Below, in pieces: positions 1-8,576 of a stretch of 64,000 bases of DNA. The notes beneath the pieces were generated by a model. That model did no database searches, was not told where the DNA came from, and saw only the letters and a program-made list of their open reading frames with translations. Both the position numbers and the translations under genes were made by a program. Within the stretch, counting starts at the first letter, position 1. Every line of letters starts with the position of its first letter. Source of the stretch: Jutongia huaianensis (lineage in GTDB: Bacteria > Bacillota > Clostridia > Lachnospirales > Lachnospiraceae); the NCBI RefSeq assembly GCF_014384985.1, contig NZ_JACRSX010000003.1, forward strand, positions 62,001-126,000, written 5' to 3'.

Positions 1-2105
1 TGCAGTCTAAGCCGGTAAGCCAGACACGTCCGGTTCAGCAGACTGCCGATCAGAAGCTTTCCCAGCAGCAGGCAATGTCTGCACAGACACATCCGGCACA
101 GAAGGCGGCTGCCCGTCAGATACAGCTGGGACAGCCCATGTCATCCGGTACGGCCGGGCAGGGACAAATGAAATCTATGCAGGGGAATTTTGCTCAGTCA
201 GTGAGAACACAGCAGTCAGTATCAAGGCAGACTGCGATGCCGCAGGCACAGGGGCAGAACCGTCCGGCACAGAGGGATATATCAGGACAGACGAGAAGAT
301 CACAACAGACTCAGCCGGTAAGATCACAGCAGCCACAGTCAGGCCAGGCTGTGATGCCGCAGGCACCGGGTCAAAGCCGTCCGATGCAGCAGAATATGTC
401 AGGACAGGTAACGTCTGCGCAGCAGCCGTCAGGGCAGATAAAATCCGGACAAAATATACAGCCACAGAGTGTATCCGGACAGACGAGGAGACCACAACAG
501 ACTCAGCCGGCAAGATCACAGCAGCTACAGTCAGGCCAGGCTGTGATGCCAAAGGCACCGGGTCAAAGCCGTCCGGTACAACAAAATGTATCGGGACAGA
601 CTGCGGCAGCATCGGTTTCAGATCAGAGCCGTCCGGTGCAGCAGAATATGGCAGGACAGGTGACATCTGCACAGCAGCCGTCAGGGCAGATAAAATCCGG
701 ACAAAATATACAGCCACAAAGTGTATCAGGGCAGGTGATGAGAGCGCAGCAGACTCAGCCGGCGGGATCGCAGCAGCTTCGGTCAGGCCAGACTGTGATG
801 CCACAGGCACCGGGAAAGAGACGCCAGATACAGCAGAATACACCCGGACAGCCGGCTTCTATGCAGCAGAGTGTTTTGCCACAGGGACAGATTACACGAC
901 AGAGCATACCGGATCAGACACCGATCCCGTCTGTGGACGCAAATGTGACAGAGGCACAGCAGCCGGAGCTTCAGCAGGCAGAGGTGCCAAAACCGGAGAA
1001 GACACAAAAAGAGCATTTAATCTCTGTCAGTACATCTACTTCCAGACCGGTCAGATCAAAATCATCTGCTTTGGAAACTATTTCAGAGGAAACGAAACCA
1101 ATGGATGAGGAGCAGGATCATACCGTAGAGATTACCATTAAGCTGGATGTAGCAGGGATCAAAAAGAAATTTTCTGATTTAAAGAAAAAGCTTGCTCCGG
1201 AGGAACGGACTCTGGAGGATGTCAATGCTGCCATGGAGCAAAACCGTCAGCTTCAGGCAGAAAAACAGCAGGAAAACAGCGAAACAGCGGCCCAAAAGGG
1301 AGCGGAACTTGCACACAAGGCCGCCTCAACGGCAAGTGGTATTGGTAAAAGGGTGACAGGCCTGCTTCGAAAGAGACAGGAATCAGCAGCTACCTTAGAG
1401 GGAGAGGCGGTTACTGCAGAGGGAGAAATGATCAATCCTGTAGACGGGCAAGCCGTTGATGGGCAGATCGTCCAGCTGGAGGGAGAAGCAGTAGAAGAAA
1501 ATCGTTTTGCAGAGAAAATACAGGATCTGAAGGAAGTGATTCCTCAAAAGGCAGGAAAAGCATCTCATTTGTTGACGAATATTATTATCATTGCTTTTTG
1601 TATTGGAATTGCATACTTCCTTGCTTCCTTTGTAACAAATTATGTGGCATACCAGACACCGGTAGAAGGAGAATCCATGGAGCCGACTCTGACAGATGGA
1701 GACAGTGTTGTGATCCAGAGATTGTCATATTATTTTACAGATCCAAAGCGATATGATGTTGTGGTATTTCCTGTAAATTATAACAGTGAGTCACAGGAGA
1801 AAACCTATTATATTAAACGGGTCATCGGATTACCGGGAGAGACCGTTCAGATCATTGATGGCAGTGTTTATATCAATAACGAAAAGCTGACGGACGATAA
1901 ATATTCTTCCACGACGATCAATGAAGCGGGAATTGCAGAGAATCCGCTGGTGTTGGGTGAAAATCAGTATTTTGTTATGGGAGATAACCGGAATATGAGT
2001 ACGGACAGCCGGAACTCATATGTGGGACTGGTCAATAAAAATGATATCGTAGGAGAGGCATGGATCTGTACATGGCCGTTAACTCATTTTGGAGGTTTGA
2101 AATAA
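1..2105 (+). CDS. lepB: Signal peptidase I with long Gln/Ser/Pro-rich N-terminus (5' end outside window)
   Basis: Type I signal peptidase, a membrane serine/lysine protease that removes signal peptides outside the cell. The catalytic domain is at the C-terminus: one membrane segment (about 1564-1650), the GESMEPTL box with nucleophile Ser (codon 1674-1676), the YYIKRVIGLPGE box with general-base Lys (codon 1815-1817), and the MGDNRNMSTDSR box at 1977-2012. Ahead of it lie over 300 residues made mostly of Q, S, P, G, A, R and V in imperfect repeats, then a charged linker of about 170 residues; both should be cytoplasmic. The frame stays open to the first bases of the window with the same composition, so the true start lies upstream; the ATG at 75 has no ribosome binding site. 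rnhB starts 12 bp after the stop. Function is secure; the role of the extension is unknown. Confidence 0.93.
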   Translation, partial: QSKPVSQTRPVQQTADQKLSQQQAMSAQTHPAQKAAARQIQLGQPMSSGTAGQGQMKSMQGNFAQSVRTQQSVSRQTAMPQAQGQNRPAQRDISGQTRRSQQTQPVRSQQPQSGQAVMPQAPGQSRPMQQNMSGQVTSAQQPSGQIKSGQNIQPQSVSGQTRRPQQTQPARSQQLQSGQAVMPKAPGQSRPVQQNVSGQTAAASVSDQSRPVQQNMAGQVTSAQQPSGQIKSGQNIQPQSVSGQVMRAQQTQPAGSQQLRSGQTVMPQAPGKRRQIQQNTPGQPASMQQSVLPQGQITRQSIPDQTPIPSVDANVTEAQQPELQQAEVPKPEKTQKEHLISVSTSTSRPVRSKSSALETISEETKPMDEEQDHTVEITIKLDVAGIKKKFSDLKKKLAPEERTLEDVNAAMEQNRQLQAEKQQENSETAAQKGAELAHKAASTASGIGKRVTGLLRKRQESAATLEGEAVTAEGEMINPVDGQAVDGQIVQLEGEAVEENRFAEKIQDLKEVIPQKAGKASHLLTNIIIIAFCIGIAYFLASFVTNYVAYQTPVEGESMEPTLTDGDSVVIQRLSYYFTDPKRYDVVVFPVNYNSESQEKTYYIKRVIGLPGETVQIIDGSVYINNEKLTDDKYSSTTINEAGIAENPLVLGENQYFVMGDNRNMSTDSRNSYVGLVNKNDIVGEAWICTWPLTHFGGLK
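399..734. repeat. Direct repeats inside the Gln-rich region of lepB
   Basis: A 28-codon segment at 399-482 recurs at 651-734 with very few changes. It reads roughly SGQVTSAQQPSGQIKSGQ followed by NIQPQSVSGQ. A flanking block with QQTQP, RSQQ, QSGQ and VMP-APG elements occurs three times, starting near 304, 493 and 748. This points to expansion by slippage or unequal recombination in a low-complexity coding region. Copy number may differ between strains. Confidence 0.85.
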
Positions 2106-2117
2106 AGGAGACAAAGA

Positions 2118-2876
2118 ATGAAATCAATCCGGGATATTAAGGAAGAATTTCAGACAGCAGTGGATCTGGAAACGAAGGAAAAGCTGGCACAGAGCTATCA
2201 GACAGACAGTCGTAAGGGGGTGCAGGATCTGATCGCCAGAGTTTACCGGGAAAAGGAGAAGCTGCAGAGCGAGCTGGAGCGTCTGGAGGGGATGAAACAA
2301 TTCGAAAAGAAATATGCAGACTATACGGCAATCTGTGGAATTGACGAGGCCGGAAGAGGTCCGTTAGCCGGTCCGGTAGTGGCTGGAGCAGTCATCCTTC
2401 CAAAGGATTGTTCTATCTTGTATCTGAATGATTCCAAGCAGGTCAGTGCATCTAGAAGGGATGAGCTGTTTGATGAGATACAGGAAAAAGCCATAGCAAG
2501 TGCAGTAGGAATTGTATCTCCCCAGAGGATTGATGAGATTAATATTCTTCAGGCAACCTACGAAGCGATGCATCAGGCGGTGGAAAGGCTGAAGGTGACA
2601 CCGGATCTGCTTCTGGTGGATGCCGTGACGATTCCGGCGATGCCTATGAAGCAGGTTGGGATCATCAAGGGAGATGCCAAAAGCGTATCCATTGCGGCAG
2701 CCAGTATTCTGGCGAAGGTGACCAGGGATCGGATGATGGTGGAGTACGATGCCCTCTATCCGGAGTATGGCTTTGCAAAGCACAAGGGCTATGGTTCCCA
2801 AATGCATATTGAGGCGATCAGGGAATATGGTTCCTGTCCGATTCACAGAAGGACCTTTATTAAGAACTTTTATTAG
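2118..2876 (+). CDS. rnhB: Ribonuclease HII
   Basis: Endonuclease that removes single ribonucleotides and RNA primers from RNA/DNA hybrids. The 252-residue protein has all four expected acidic active-site residues: D76 and E77 in CGIDEAGRGPLAG, D168 in LLLVDA and D186 in IIKGDAK, with the family signature AAASILAKVTRD following. An extra N-terminal helical region of about 70 residues resembles the extended Firmicutes forms. The ATG follows the sequence aaaggagacaaaga. It lies 12 bp after lepB and is almost certainly co-transcribed. The GTPase gene rbgA, often next to rnhB in Firmicutes, is not on its downstream side. Confidence 0.95.
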   Translation: MKSIRDIKEEFQTAVDLETKEKLAQSYQTDSRKGVQDLIARVYREKEKLQSELERLEGMKQFEKKYADYTAICGIDEAGRGPLAGPVVAGAVILPKDCSILYLNDSKQVSASRRDELFDEIQEKAIASAVGIVSPQRIDEINILQATYEAMHQAVERLKVTPDLLLVDAVTIPAMPMKQVGIIKGDAKSVSIAAASILAKVTRDRMMVEYDALYPEYGFAKHKGYGSQMHIEAIREYGSCPIHRRTFIKNFY

Positions 2877-2959
2877 AATTGTCCAGAAGATTATGTAAGG
2901 ATAATTATAAAATAAAAGTCTTATTAGTTTAGTTTTTATTGACGAAAGCAGGTGATACT

Positions 2960-3319
2960 GTGGCAAAGGATGGATTTCAATATTTTCATCGACCGGAGAA
3001 AGAAAAGAAAACAGCGGTTGCATTGGAGTATGAACCGACAGATCAGGCACCGAAGATCATTGCTTCCGGTCAGGGGTATGTGGCGGAAAAGATTATACAG
3101 ACAGCCAGGGAAGCTGATATTCCGGTACACAGGGACGAAAAGCTTGCGGGAAGTCTTCGGGAGATTGAGATCGGAGAGTATATTCCTCCGGAGCTTTATC
3201 AGGTGGTAGCGGATGTTCTGGTATTTGTTGATGCCATGGATAACATTAAAGCAAAAGTTATGGATCACCCGGAAAAGAAGGTCCGGGATCAATTGGATAA
3301 AAGGGGAAGGAATGCATAA
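2960..3319 (+). CDS. FlhB/EscU C-terminal-domain-like protein
   Basis: Protein of 119 residues matching only the cytoplasmic C-terminal domain of the export-switch family (FlhB/YscU). It shows TAVALEYEPTDQAPKIIASG, VAEKIIQTAREADIPV and ELYQVVADVLVFVDAMD. The membrane domain is absent. At the place of the Asn-Pro-Thr-His autocleavage site it reads KKTAVALEY with no NPTH, so self-cleavage is not expected. I chose GTG at 2960 because AGGTGA lies just upstream; a TTG at 2939 is also in frame. It overlaps yraN by 8 bp. No flagellar or type III genes are nearby, so a flagellar role is doubtful. Function unknown. Confidence 0.8.
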   Translation: MAKDGFQYFHRPEKEKKTAVALEYEPTDQAPKIIASGQGYVAEKIIQTAREADIPVHRDEKLAGSLREIEIGEYIPPELYQVVADVLVFVDAMDNIKAKVMDHPEKKVRDQLDKRGRNA

Positions 3320-3674
3320 TCGACGGGAGATCGGAAGCTTTTATGAAAATATAGCTGCGAAATATCTGGAAAAGCATGGCTATACCATTCTGGAGAGAAA
3401 TTATCATGCCGGCCGTCATGGTGAAATTGATATTATTGCAGAGGATGCGGCAGGCATGCTGGTGATCTGTGAGTGCAGGTATCGTGGGAAGGGCGGATAC
3501 GGAAATGCCCTGGAGTCGGTAAATACTGCCAAGCAGAGACAAATATGCCGGACGACGCTGTATTATTATAAAAAGCGTGGTTTTGGTATGGATCATGCCT
3601 GCCGTTTTGATGTAATAGCAGTGTCCGGGGACGGTACATTAAAGCACATCGAAAATGCTTTTGATTTTATATAA
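3312..3674 (+). CDS. yraN: YraN family endonuclease-like protein (UPF0102)
   Basis: Protein of 120 residues, the usual family length. YraN proteins have a restriction-endonuclease-like fold. The core appears as GRHGEIDIIAEDAAGMLVICECRYR spread over about residues 37-61, carrying the expected E-x-D and (Q/E)x(K/R)-like pattern, though the usual VEVK is here CECR. The ATG at 3312 follows AAGGGGAAGG and overlaps the previous stop by 8 bp, so translation is probably coupled. An upstream in-frame extension is possible but lacks support. The biological role of the family is not settled. Confidence 0.88.
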   Translation: MHNRREIGSFYENIAAKYLEKHGYTILERNYHAGRHGEIDIIAEDAAGMLVICECRYRGKGGYGNALESVNTAKQRQICRTTLYYYKKRGFGMDHACRFDVIAVSGDGTLKHIENAFDFI

Positions 3675-3752
3675 TATCGAAAGACAGATAAATCAATTGA
3701 TTGATGGGGAGCCTAGGAATGTAAATGATTATTTATATAGGAGATTAGGACT

Positions 3753-4655
3753 ATGGAACTGATACGAAAAAGCAAAGAAGAATTTGCAGCAGAGGGAAAG
3801 CCATATGCTGCTGATTATGATGATAAAGAAACCGTTTTGGAAAAGCAGGCGGAGGTGCCCTATCTTCATTTTCATTCCTTTGATCAGCAGGAATGGCTGC
3901 AGCTTACCTTTTCTACCAGACTGGGAGGTATCAGTGAGGGATATCTTTCTACCCTGAATCTGGGCTGGGACAGGGGGGAGCCACGGGAAAATGTCTGTGA
4001 AAATTACCGCCGATACTGTGCATCCATTGGCAGCAAAGCAGAGAAGCTGGTGTTATCAGATCAGGTTCATGAAACAACAGTCCGGTATGTAGATGAAAGG
4101 TTTTGTGCCGGTATTGAGATTGAAAAGAAGCTAAAGAGTGTGGATGGAATGTTCACAGATATTCCGGAGCTTTTGCTGGCTACTTCATATGCAGACTGTG
4201 TTCCTTTATTTTTTTGTGATCCGGTAAAAAGGATCATTGCTTCGTCCCACTCCGGCTGGAAAGGAACGGTGGCAGGGATTGGGGGTGAGACGATCCGCAA
4301 GCTGCAGGAGATGGGATGTCAGACGGAAGATATCCATGTATTGATCGGACCGTCTATCTGTCAGAAATGTTATGAAATCAGTGAAGATGTTGCAAAGCAG
4401 TTTTCAGAAGCGTATGAAGCGGATGAGATTGGGCAGATTCTGCAAAAGGGCAGAGTGACCGGAGAGGGAGATCAGAAATATCAGTTGGATCTTTGGGCTG
4501 CAAACTGGTTTCAGCTCAAAAGAGCCGGGGTACAGCCGGAGCACATCCATCTTTCAGGAGTGTGTACCTGTTGCAATCATGAATTGTTGTTTTCCCATAG
4601 GGCAAGCCATGGCAAACGGGGAAATCTGAATGGTTTTTTACGGATCAGAGGTTGA
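3753..4655 (+). CDS. pgeF: Laccase-domain protein / purine nucleoside phosphorylase (YfiH/YlmD)
   Basis: Member of the YfiH/YlmD family, once called multicopper polyphenol oxidases and now known as zinc-dependent purine nucleoside phosphorylases/adenosine deaminases. The three metal ligands are visible: His in SDQVHETTV, Cys in SYADCVPLF, and His in SSHSGWKGTVAG. The end carries the family signature CTCCNHELLFSHRASHGKRG. Length of 300 residues is slightly above usual because of about 30 extra N-terminal residues. The start follows AGGAG at about 3741. It ends the first plus-strand run and faces prs across a shared hairpin. The 78 bp before it contain a perfect 12-bp palindrome at 3691-3702. 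Confidence 0.9.
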   Translation: MELIRKSKEEFAAEGKPYAADYDDKETVLEKQAEVPYLHFHSFDQQEWLQLTFSTRLGGISEGYLSTLNLGWDRGEPRENVCENYRRYCASIGSKAEKLVLSDQVHETTVRYVDERFCAGIEIEKKLKSVDGMFTDIPELLLATSYADCVPLFFCDPVKRIIASSHSGWKGTVAGIGGETIRKLQEMGCQTEDIHVLIGPSICQKCYEISEDVAKQFSEAYEADEIGQILQKGRVTGEGDQKYQLDLWAANWFQLKRAGVQPEHIHLSGVCTCCNHELLFSHRASHGKRGNLNGFLRIRG

Positions 4656-4725
4656 AATGTTGGATAGGACCAAGAGAATTTGAAAAATCTCTTTGGCAAT
4701 TTACAAAGAATCATAATAAACAAAA

Positions 4726-4750
4726 AAGAGAGGATATCATATCCTCTCTT
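4726..4750 (-). terminator. Rho-independent terminator between pgeF and prs
   Basis: Perfect 12-bp inverted repeat (AAGAGAGGATAT, arms 4726-4737 and 4739-4750) between two convergent genes. On the minus strand it is followed by a run of six T, so it best serves prs. On the plus strand the tail is only AATATTT, so it may act weakly for the other direction. Confidence 0.8.
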
Positions 4751-4776
4751 AATATTTGTATCTGTTTTCGAAAAGC

Positions 4777-5964
4777 TTACTTTACCTGCTCCTGCAGACG
4801 CTTTTTCACAAGCTCCTGGATACGGCTGGTTGCATCCAGAATATTATTGACCGATGTGTCATGATTTAAGGTGTCAATGATCAGAGAAATATATGCACTC
4901 ATATCGACATTGACATAATACTGCTTGTGGAGCAGTTCATTTGGGCAATGAACCAGATTTGTTGTGTAAATATTATCGAAAATCCCCTTTTCATAGGCCT
5001 CGTCAATTTTTTCAAGTCCGTTGGAGAATAAGCCGAAGGTTGCACAGATGATCACCTTGGCAGCACCACGCTTTTTCAGCTCCTCGGCGGCATCAATGAT
5101 GGTCTGGCCGGATGCGATCATATCATCTAACAGGATAATGTTTTTGCCGGAAAGATCATTTCCGAGAAATTCCACCGAAACGATCGGATGCTCTCCATTG
5201 ACGGTAATAGAATAATCTCTTCTGCGGTAGAAGGTCCCCATATTAACTCCCAGTAGGCTGGCATAATAAACAGCGCGCCCCATACCTCCTTCATCCGGGC
5301 TGACGATCATGAGATGGTCTGCATCCACCGGCATCTCCGGATTGCGTTCAAAGATCTCGCGGATAAACTGATAAGAGGTGTAGAAGTTATCAAAGCCGTG
5401 AATCGGGATCGCATTCTGTACACGGCTGTCGTGTGCATCAAAGGTAATGATGGTCTCCACACCCATTTCCGTCAGCTCCTGCAGTGCCTGGGCACAATCA
5501 AGAGATTCATTTGCCGTACGGACATTCTGACGTCCCTCATACAGATATGGCATGATCACGGTGATACGCCGCGGAGAACCTCCACAGGCCATAATAACAC
5601 GTTTCAGATCCATAAAATGGTCATCAGGAGACATCTGGGAAATGCTTCCATGCATTTTGAAAAGCTCGCTGTAGTTGACCGTATCTGCAATGATAAAAAG
5701 ATCTGTTCCGCGAATTGACTGATTGATCACGGCACGTCCCTCACCGGTGCCGAAACGCGGACAATCATAAGATACCAGATAATCGTCCCTGTCATATTCC
5801 TGCATTTTAAAAGAGGACCTGCAGGAGCCAGCCTCGGAAAGTGCCTTGTGACGACGCTCGATGATAAGCTGATTGATCTTCTCACCAAGCTCCTTACAGT
5901 TATTTAAGGCAATAATACGAAGAGGTGCTACTAATAAAGAGTCATGATAATTTATGTTTGACAT
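4777..5964 (-). CDS. prs: Ribose-phosphate pyrophosphokinase, long divergent form
   Basis: PRPP synthetase family: makes phosphoribosyl pyrophosphate from ribose 5-phosphate and ATP for nucleotide, His and Trp synthesis. The 395 residues exceed the usual 310-320. The PRPP loop reads IILLDDMIASGQTI, the flexible-loop basic patch is GTFYRRRDYS and TFDAHDSR resembles the metal-binding region, but other motifs diverge (PYLYEGRQNVR instead of the classic PYxxYxRQDRK). It may be a second, non-canonical paralogue. It is monocistronic, with its own promoter (6004-6032) and terminator. Family assignment is good; normal catalysis is likely but not shown. Confidence 0.82.
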   Translation of the reverse strand: MSNINYHDSLLVAPLRIIALNNCKELGEKINQLIIERRHKALSEAGSCRSSFKMQEYDRDDYLVSYDCPRFGTGEGRAVINQSIRGTDLFIIADTVNYSELFKMHGSISQMSPDDHFMDLKRVIMACGGSPRRITVIMPYLYEGRQNVRTANESLDCAQALQELTEMGVETIITFDAHDSRVQNAIPIHGFDNFYTSYQFIREIFERNPEMPVDADHLMIVSPDEGGMGRAVYYASLLGVNMGTFYRRRDYSITVNGEHPIVSVEFLGNDLSGKNIILLDDMIASGQTIIDAAEELKKRGAAKVIICATFGLFSNGLEKIDEAYEKGIFDNIYTTNLVHCPNELLHKQYYVNVDMSAYISLIIDTLNHDTSVNNILDATSRIQELVKKRLQEQVK

Positions 5965-6003
5965 AGTTCTTCTCCAATCTGAAAAATTTCAATCCTATTC
6001 AAA

Positions 6004-6032
6004 AATATATCGCTTTTCGACCTATCCGTCAA
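6004..6032 (-). promoter_or_regulatory. Promoter for prs
   Basis: Minus-strand TTGACG, 17-bp spacer, TATATT. It lies 40 bp upstream of the prs start in a divergent region. The opposite promoter, for the lipoprotein gene at 6173, is less clear; TTTTCA-N17-TATAAA at 6074-6102 is a weak candidate. Confidence 0.7.
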
Positions 6033-6172
6033 TGACTGCTTTTTGAATTCTCGGTGAATTTTTCTCAAAGGGCTTTTCATTTTGGGCGGTTTATGATATA
6101 AATTAGTATGGCGTTGTATGATTACAGACTATTATATTCGTTAATATTTATAAGATAATTGGAGGTATTATT

Positions 6173-7231
6173 TTGAGAAAAACAAGTCAGATAGCACTTT
6201 CTGTGCTTTTATGTGTAACCGTGGCATTTACTTCAGGCTGCAGCGTAGGAAAGAAGAAAACGGCAGAGAAGGCTGATTCTGAGTACGTGACACTGGGAGA
6301 ATACAAAAAGATTTCTGTAAAAAAGTCAGAAATTGATGAACAGGTACAGAAACAGATTGATTCCACACTGGATACCTATGCAGAGTATAAAAAGAAAAAG
6401 ACCGGAAAGGTAAAAGATAAGGATACCGTTAATATTTATTATGTGGGAAAGGTCAATGGCAAGAAGTTCAGCGGCGGTTCCTGCACTAAAAAAGAGAATC
6501 CGGACGGATATAATCTGACCATTGGTTCCGGCACCTTTATTCCGGGCTTCGAAGATGGTCTGATCGGTGCTCAGGTTGGCCAGACGCTGGAGGTAAAGGC
6601 AACTTTCCCGGACAGTTATTCCAATAATCCGGATCTTGCTGGCAAAAAGGCAGTATTCACTGTTACAGTGAATTATATCCAGGGGAAAAAGATCCGGCCG
6701 GAGCTGACAGATAAGTTTGTGACAAAGAACCTGACTTCTTATAAATCGCTGGAGGATTATGAGTCAACACTCCGCCGGAAATCCACGGAGGATCTGGCAT
6801 GGGACAGCGTATATAACGCATCGAAGGTCAATGAGTATCCAAAGAAGAGAACAAAGGAGATGTATGACCAGCTCTATACTTCGATCAATTATTATCTGCA
6901 GCAGAATAATTATACGATTTCAGATTATCTTTCTGCCCAGAAGACCACTTCCGCAGATTTTAAAAAGGATCTGACCAAGACTGCCAAAGAAGATGTAGGC
7001 AAGCAGCTTGTCTATGGAGCAATCGCAGAAAAGGAAAATATCAAGGTTTCCGATAAGGAATACAAAGAGGAATTGAAAAGCTATCTTTCTACTTATAACT
7101 GTGATGATGAGGAGGCATTAAATAAGCAGTTCCATAATTTCTACGGAACGGATGCGAAGGATCTGATCATGGATGATCTGTTATATAAGAAGGTGAAGTC
7201 TTATCTGGCAGATCATGTCGTAGAGAAGTAA
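6173..7231 (+). CDS. Lipoprotein FKBP-type peptidyl-prolyl isomerase, trigger-factor-like
   Basis: Predicted extracytoplasmic foldase of 352 residues. Signal peptide with lipobox TSGC, lipidated Cys23. Residues about 83-170 form an FKBP domain (DTVNIYYVGKVNGKKF, then GSGTFIPGFEDGLIGAQVG, then VFTVTVNYIQG), and the rest resembles the helical C-terminal arms of trigger factor. The ribosome-binding N-terminal domain of real trigger factor is replaced by the lipoprotein signal, so this is not the ribosomal chaperone. TTG start with GGAGGT 6 bp upstream. It sits 25 bp before der and probably heads that operon. It likely helps exported proteins fold at the membrane surface. Confidence 0.85.
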   Translation: MRKTSQIALSVLLCVTVAFTSGCSVGKKKTAEKADSEYVTLGEYKKISVKKSEIDEQVQKQIDSTLDTYAEYKKKKTGKVKDKDTVNIYYVGKVNGKKFSGGSCTKKENPDGYNLTIGSGTFIPGFEDGLIGAQVGQTLEVKATFPDSYSNNPDLAGKKAVFTVTVNYIQGKKIRPELTDKFVTKNLTSYKSLEDYESTLRRKSTEDLAWDSVYNASKVNEYPKKRTKEMYDQLYTSINYYLQQNNYTISDYLSAQKTTSADFKKDLTKTAKEDVGKQLVYGAIAEKENIKVSDKEYKEELKSYLSTYNCDDEEALNKQFHNFYGTDAKDLIMDDLLYKKVKSYLADHVVEK

Positions 7232-7256
7232 TTTTGGGGAAAGGAGACTGCATAAA

Positions 7257-8576
7257 ATGGCAAAACCAATCGTAGCAATCGTGGGACGTCCCAATGTGGG
7301 CAAATCCACATTGTTTAATATGATGGTGGGAGAACGGATCTCCATCGTCAAGGATACACCAGGTGTTACCAGAGACAGGATCTATGCGGACGTGACCTGG
7401 CTGAATCACAGCTTTACGCTGATGGATACCGGAGGTATTGAACCGGAGACCAATGATCTGATGTTGAAGCATATGCGGGAGCAGGCAGAGATGGCCATCG
7501 AGATGGCAGATGTCGTTCTTTTCCTGACGGATGGAAAGACAGGACTGGTGGATGCAGATTATCAGGTGGCAGATATGCTTCGTAAATCCCACAAAAAGGT
7601 TGTTCTTGTGGTAAATAAGATCGATAACTTCGAAAAACAGAGCATGGATGTTTACGAGTTCTATAATCTGGGGATCGGAGAACCATTTCCAATTTCCTCC
7701 ATCGGCAAGATCGGTGTGGGTGAGATGTTAGATGAGATTGTTCATCTGTTCCCGGAGGATCTGGAGGAAGAGGAGGATGAGCGTCCGAGAGTTGCTATTG
7801 TCGGAAAGCCAAATGTAGGTAAATCCTCTATTATCAACAAGCTTCTGGGGGAGAACCGCGTGATCGTATCCGATATTGCAGGAACAACCAGAGATGCTGT
7901 GGATACGGCTGTGACCTGGGAAGGCAAGGAGTATGTCTTTATTGATACGGCAGGACTGCGGCGTAAAAATAAGATCAAAGAAGAAATAGAGCGTTATTCC
8001 ATTCTTCGTACGGTGTCTGCCGTGGAGCGTGCCGATGTGGTGATGCTGGTGATCGATGCCACCGAGGGCATCACAGAGCAGGATGCCAAGATTGCAGGAA
8101 TCGCTCATGATCGTGGACGAGGTATGATCATTGTTGTCAACAAATGGGATGCCGTGGAGAAGGATAATAATTCGGTGAAGAAATATACCAATGATATCCG
8201 TAAGGTGCTTTCATTTCTTCCTTATGCAGAGATTGTATTTGTATCGGCAAAGACCGGTCAGAGACTTCCGAAGCTGTTTGACACGTTAGAGGTAGTTATT
8301 CAGAATCATTCCCTGCGTATTGCGACAGGTGTGCTTAATGATATTCTCGCAGAGGCAGTGGCAATGCAGCAGCCACCGTCAGACAAGGGACGCAGACTTA
8401 AGATTTATTATATGACACAGGTTAGTGTCAAACCACCGACATTTGTTATTTTTGTAAACAGTAAAAAGCTGATGCATTTTTCATACACCAGATATCTGGA
8501 AAATAAAATACGTGAGGCGTTTGGATTCTCAGGAACACCTCTGAAATTCTTCGTGAGGGAAAGGAAGGAAAATTGA
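7257..8576 (+). CDS. der: GTPase Der (EngA)
   Basis: Essential double GTPase for 50S ribosomal subunit assembly. 439 residues, normal length. Two G domains in tandem: first P-loop GRPNVGKST at residues 10-18, second GKPNVGKSS near residue 182; DTGG and DTAG switch II motifs, VNKID and VNKWD base-recognition motifs. The C-terminal KH-like domain ends with GFSGTPLKFFVRERK. ATG at 7257 after AAAGGAGAC. It overlaps plsY by 4 bp, which suggests translational coupling. Confidence 0.97.
   Translation: MAKPIVAIVGRPNVGKSTLFNMMVGERISIVKDTPGVTRDRIYADVTWLNHSFTLMDTGGIEPETNDLMLKHMREQAEMAIEMADVVLFLTDGKTGLVDADYQVADMLRKSHKKVVLVVNKIDNFEKQSMDVYEFYNLGIGEPFPISSIGKIGVGEMLDEIVHLFPEDLEEEEDERPRVAIVGKPNVGKSSIINKLLGENRVIVSDIAGTTRDAVDTAVTWEGKEYVFIDTAGLRRKNKIKEEIERYSILRTVSAVERADVVMLVIDATEGITEQDAKIAGIAHDRGRGMIIVVNKWDAVEKDNNSVKKYTNDIRKVLSFLPYAEIVFVSAKTGQRLPKLFDTLEVVIQNHSLRIATGVLNDILAEAVAMQQPPSDKGRRLKIYYMTQVSVKPPTFVIFVNSKKLMHFSYTRYLENKIREAFGFSGTPLKFFVRERKEN

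Noticed and set aside
175..1016. Long minus-strand open frames opposite the Gln-rich part of lepB
   Set aside because: They mirror the repetitive Gln/Ser/Pro codons of the real gene, have no ribosome sites and give low-complexity products.
2364..3050. A 228-codon minus-strand frame across rnhB and the FlhB-like gene
   Set aside because: It is antisense to two well-supported genes, has no start signal and no recognisable domain.
2960..3319. Evidence for a flagellum or type III secretion
   Set aside because: Only the soluble C-terminal domain is present, lacking the autocleavage motif and any export genes.
4652..4864. A 70-codon plus-strand frame after pgeF
   Set aside because: It runs through the terminator hairpin and into the antisense of prs; no ribosome site.
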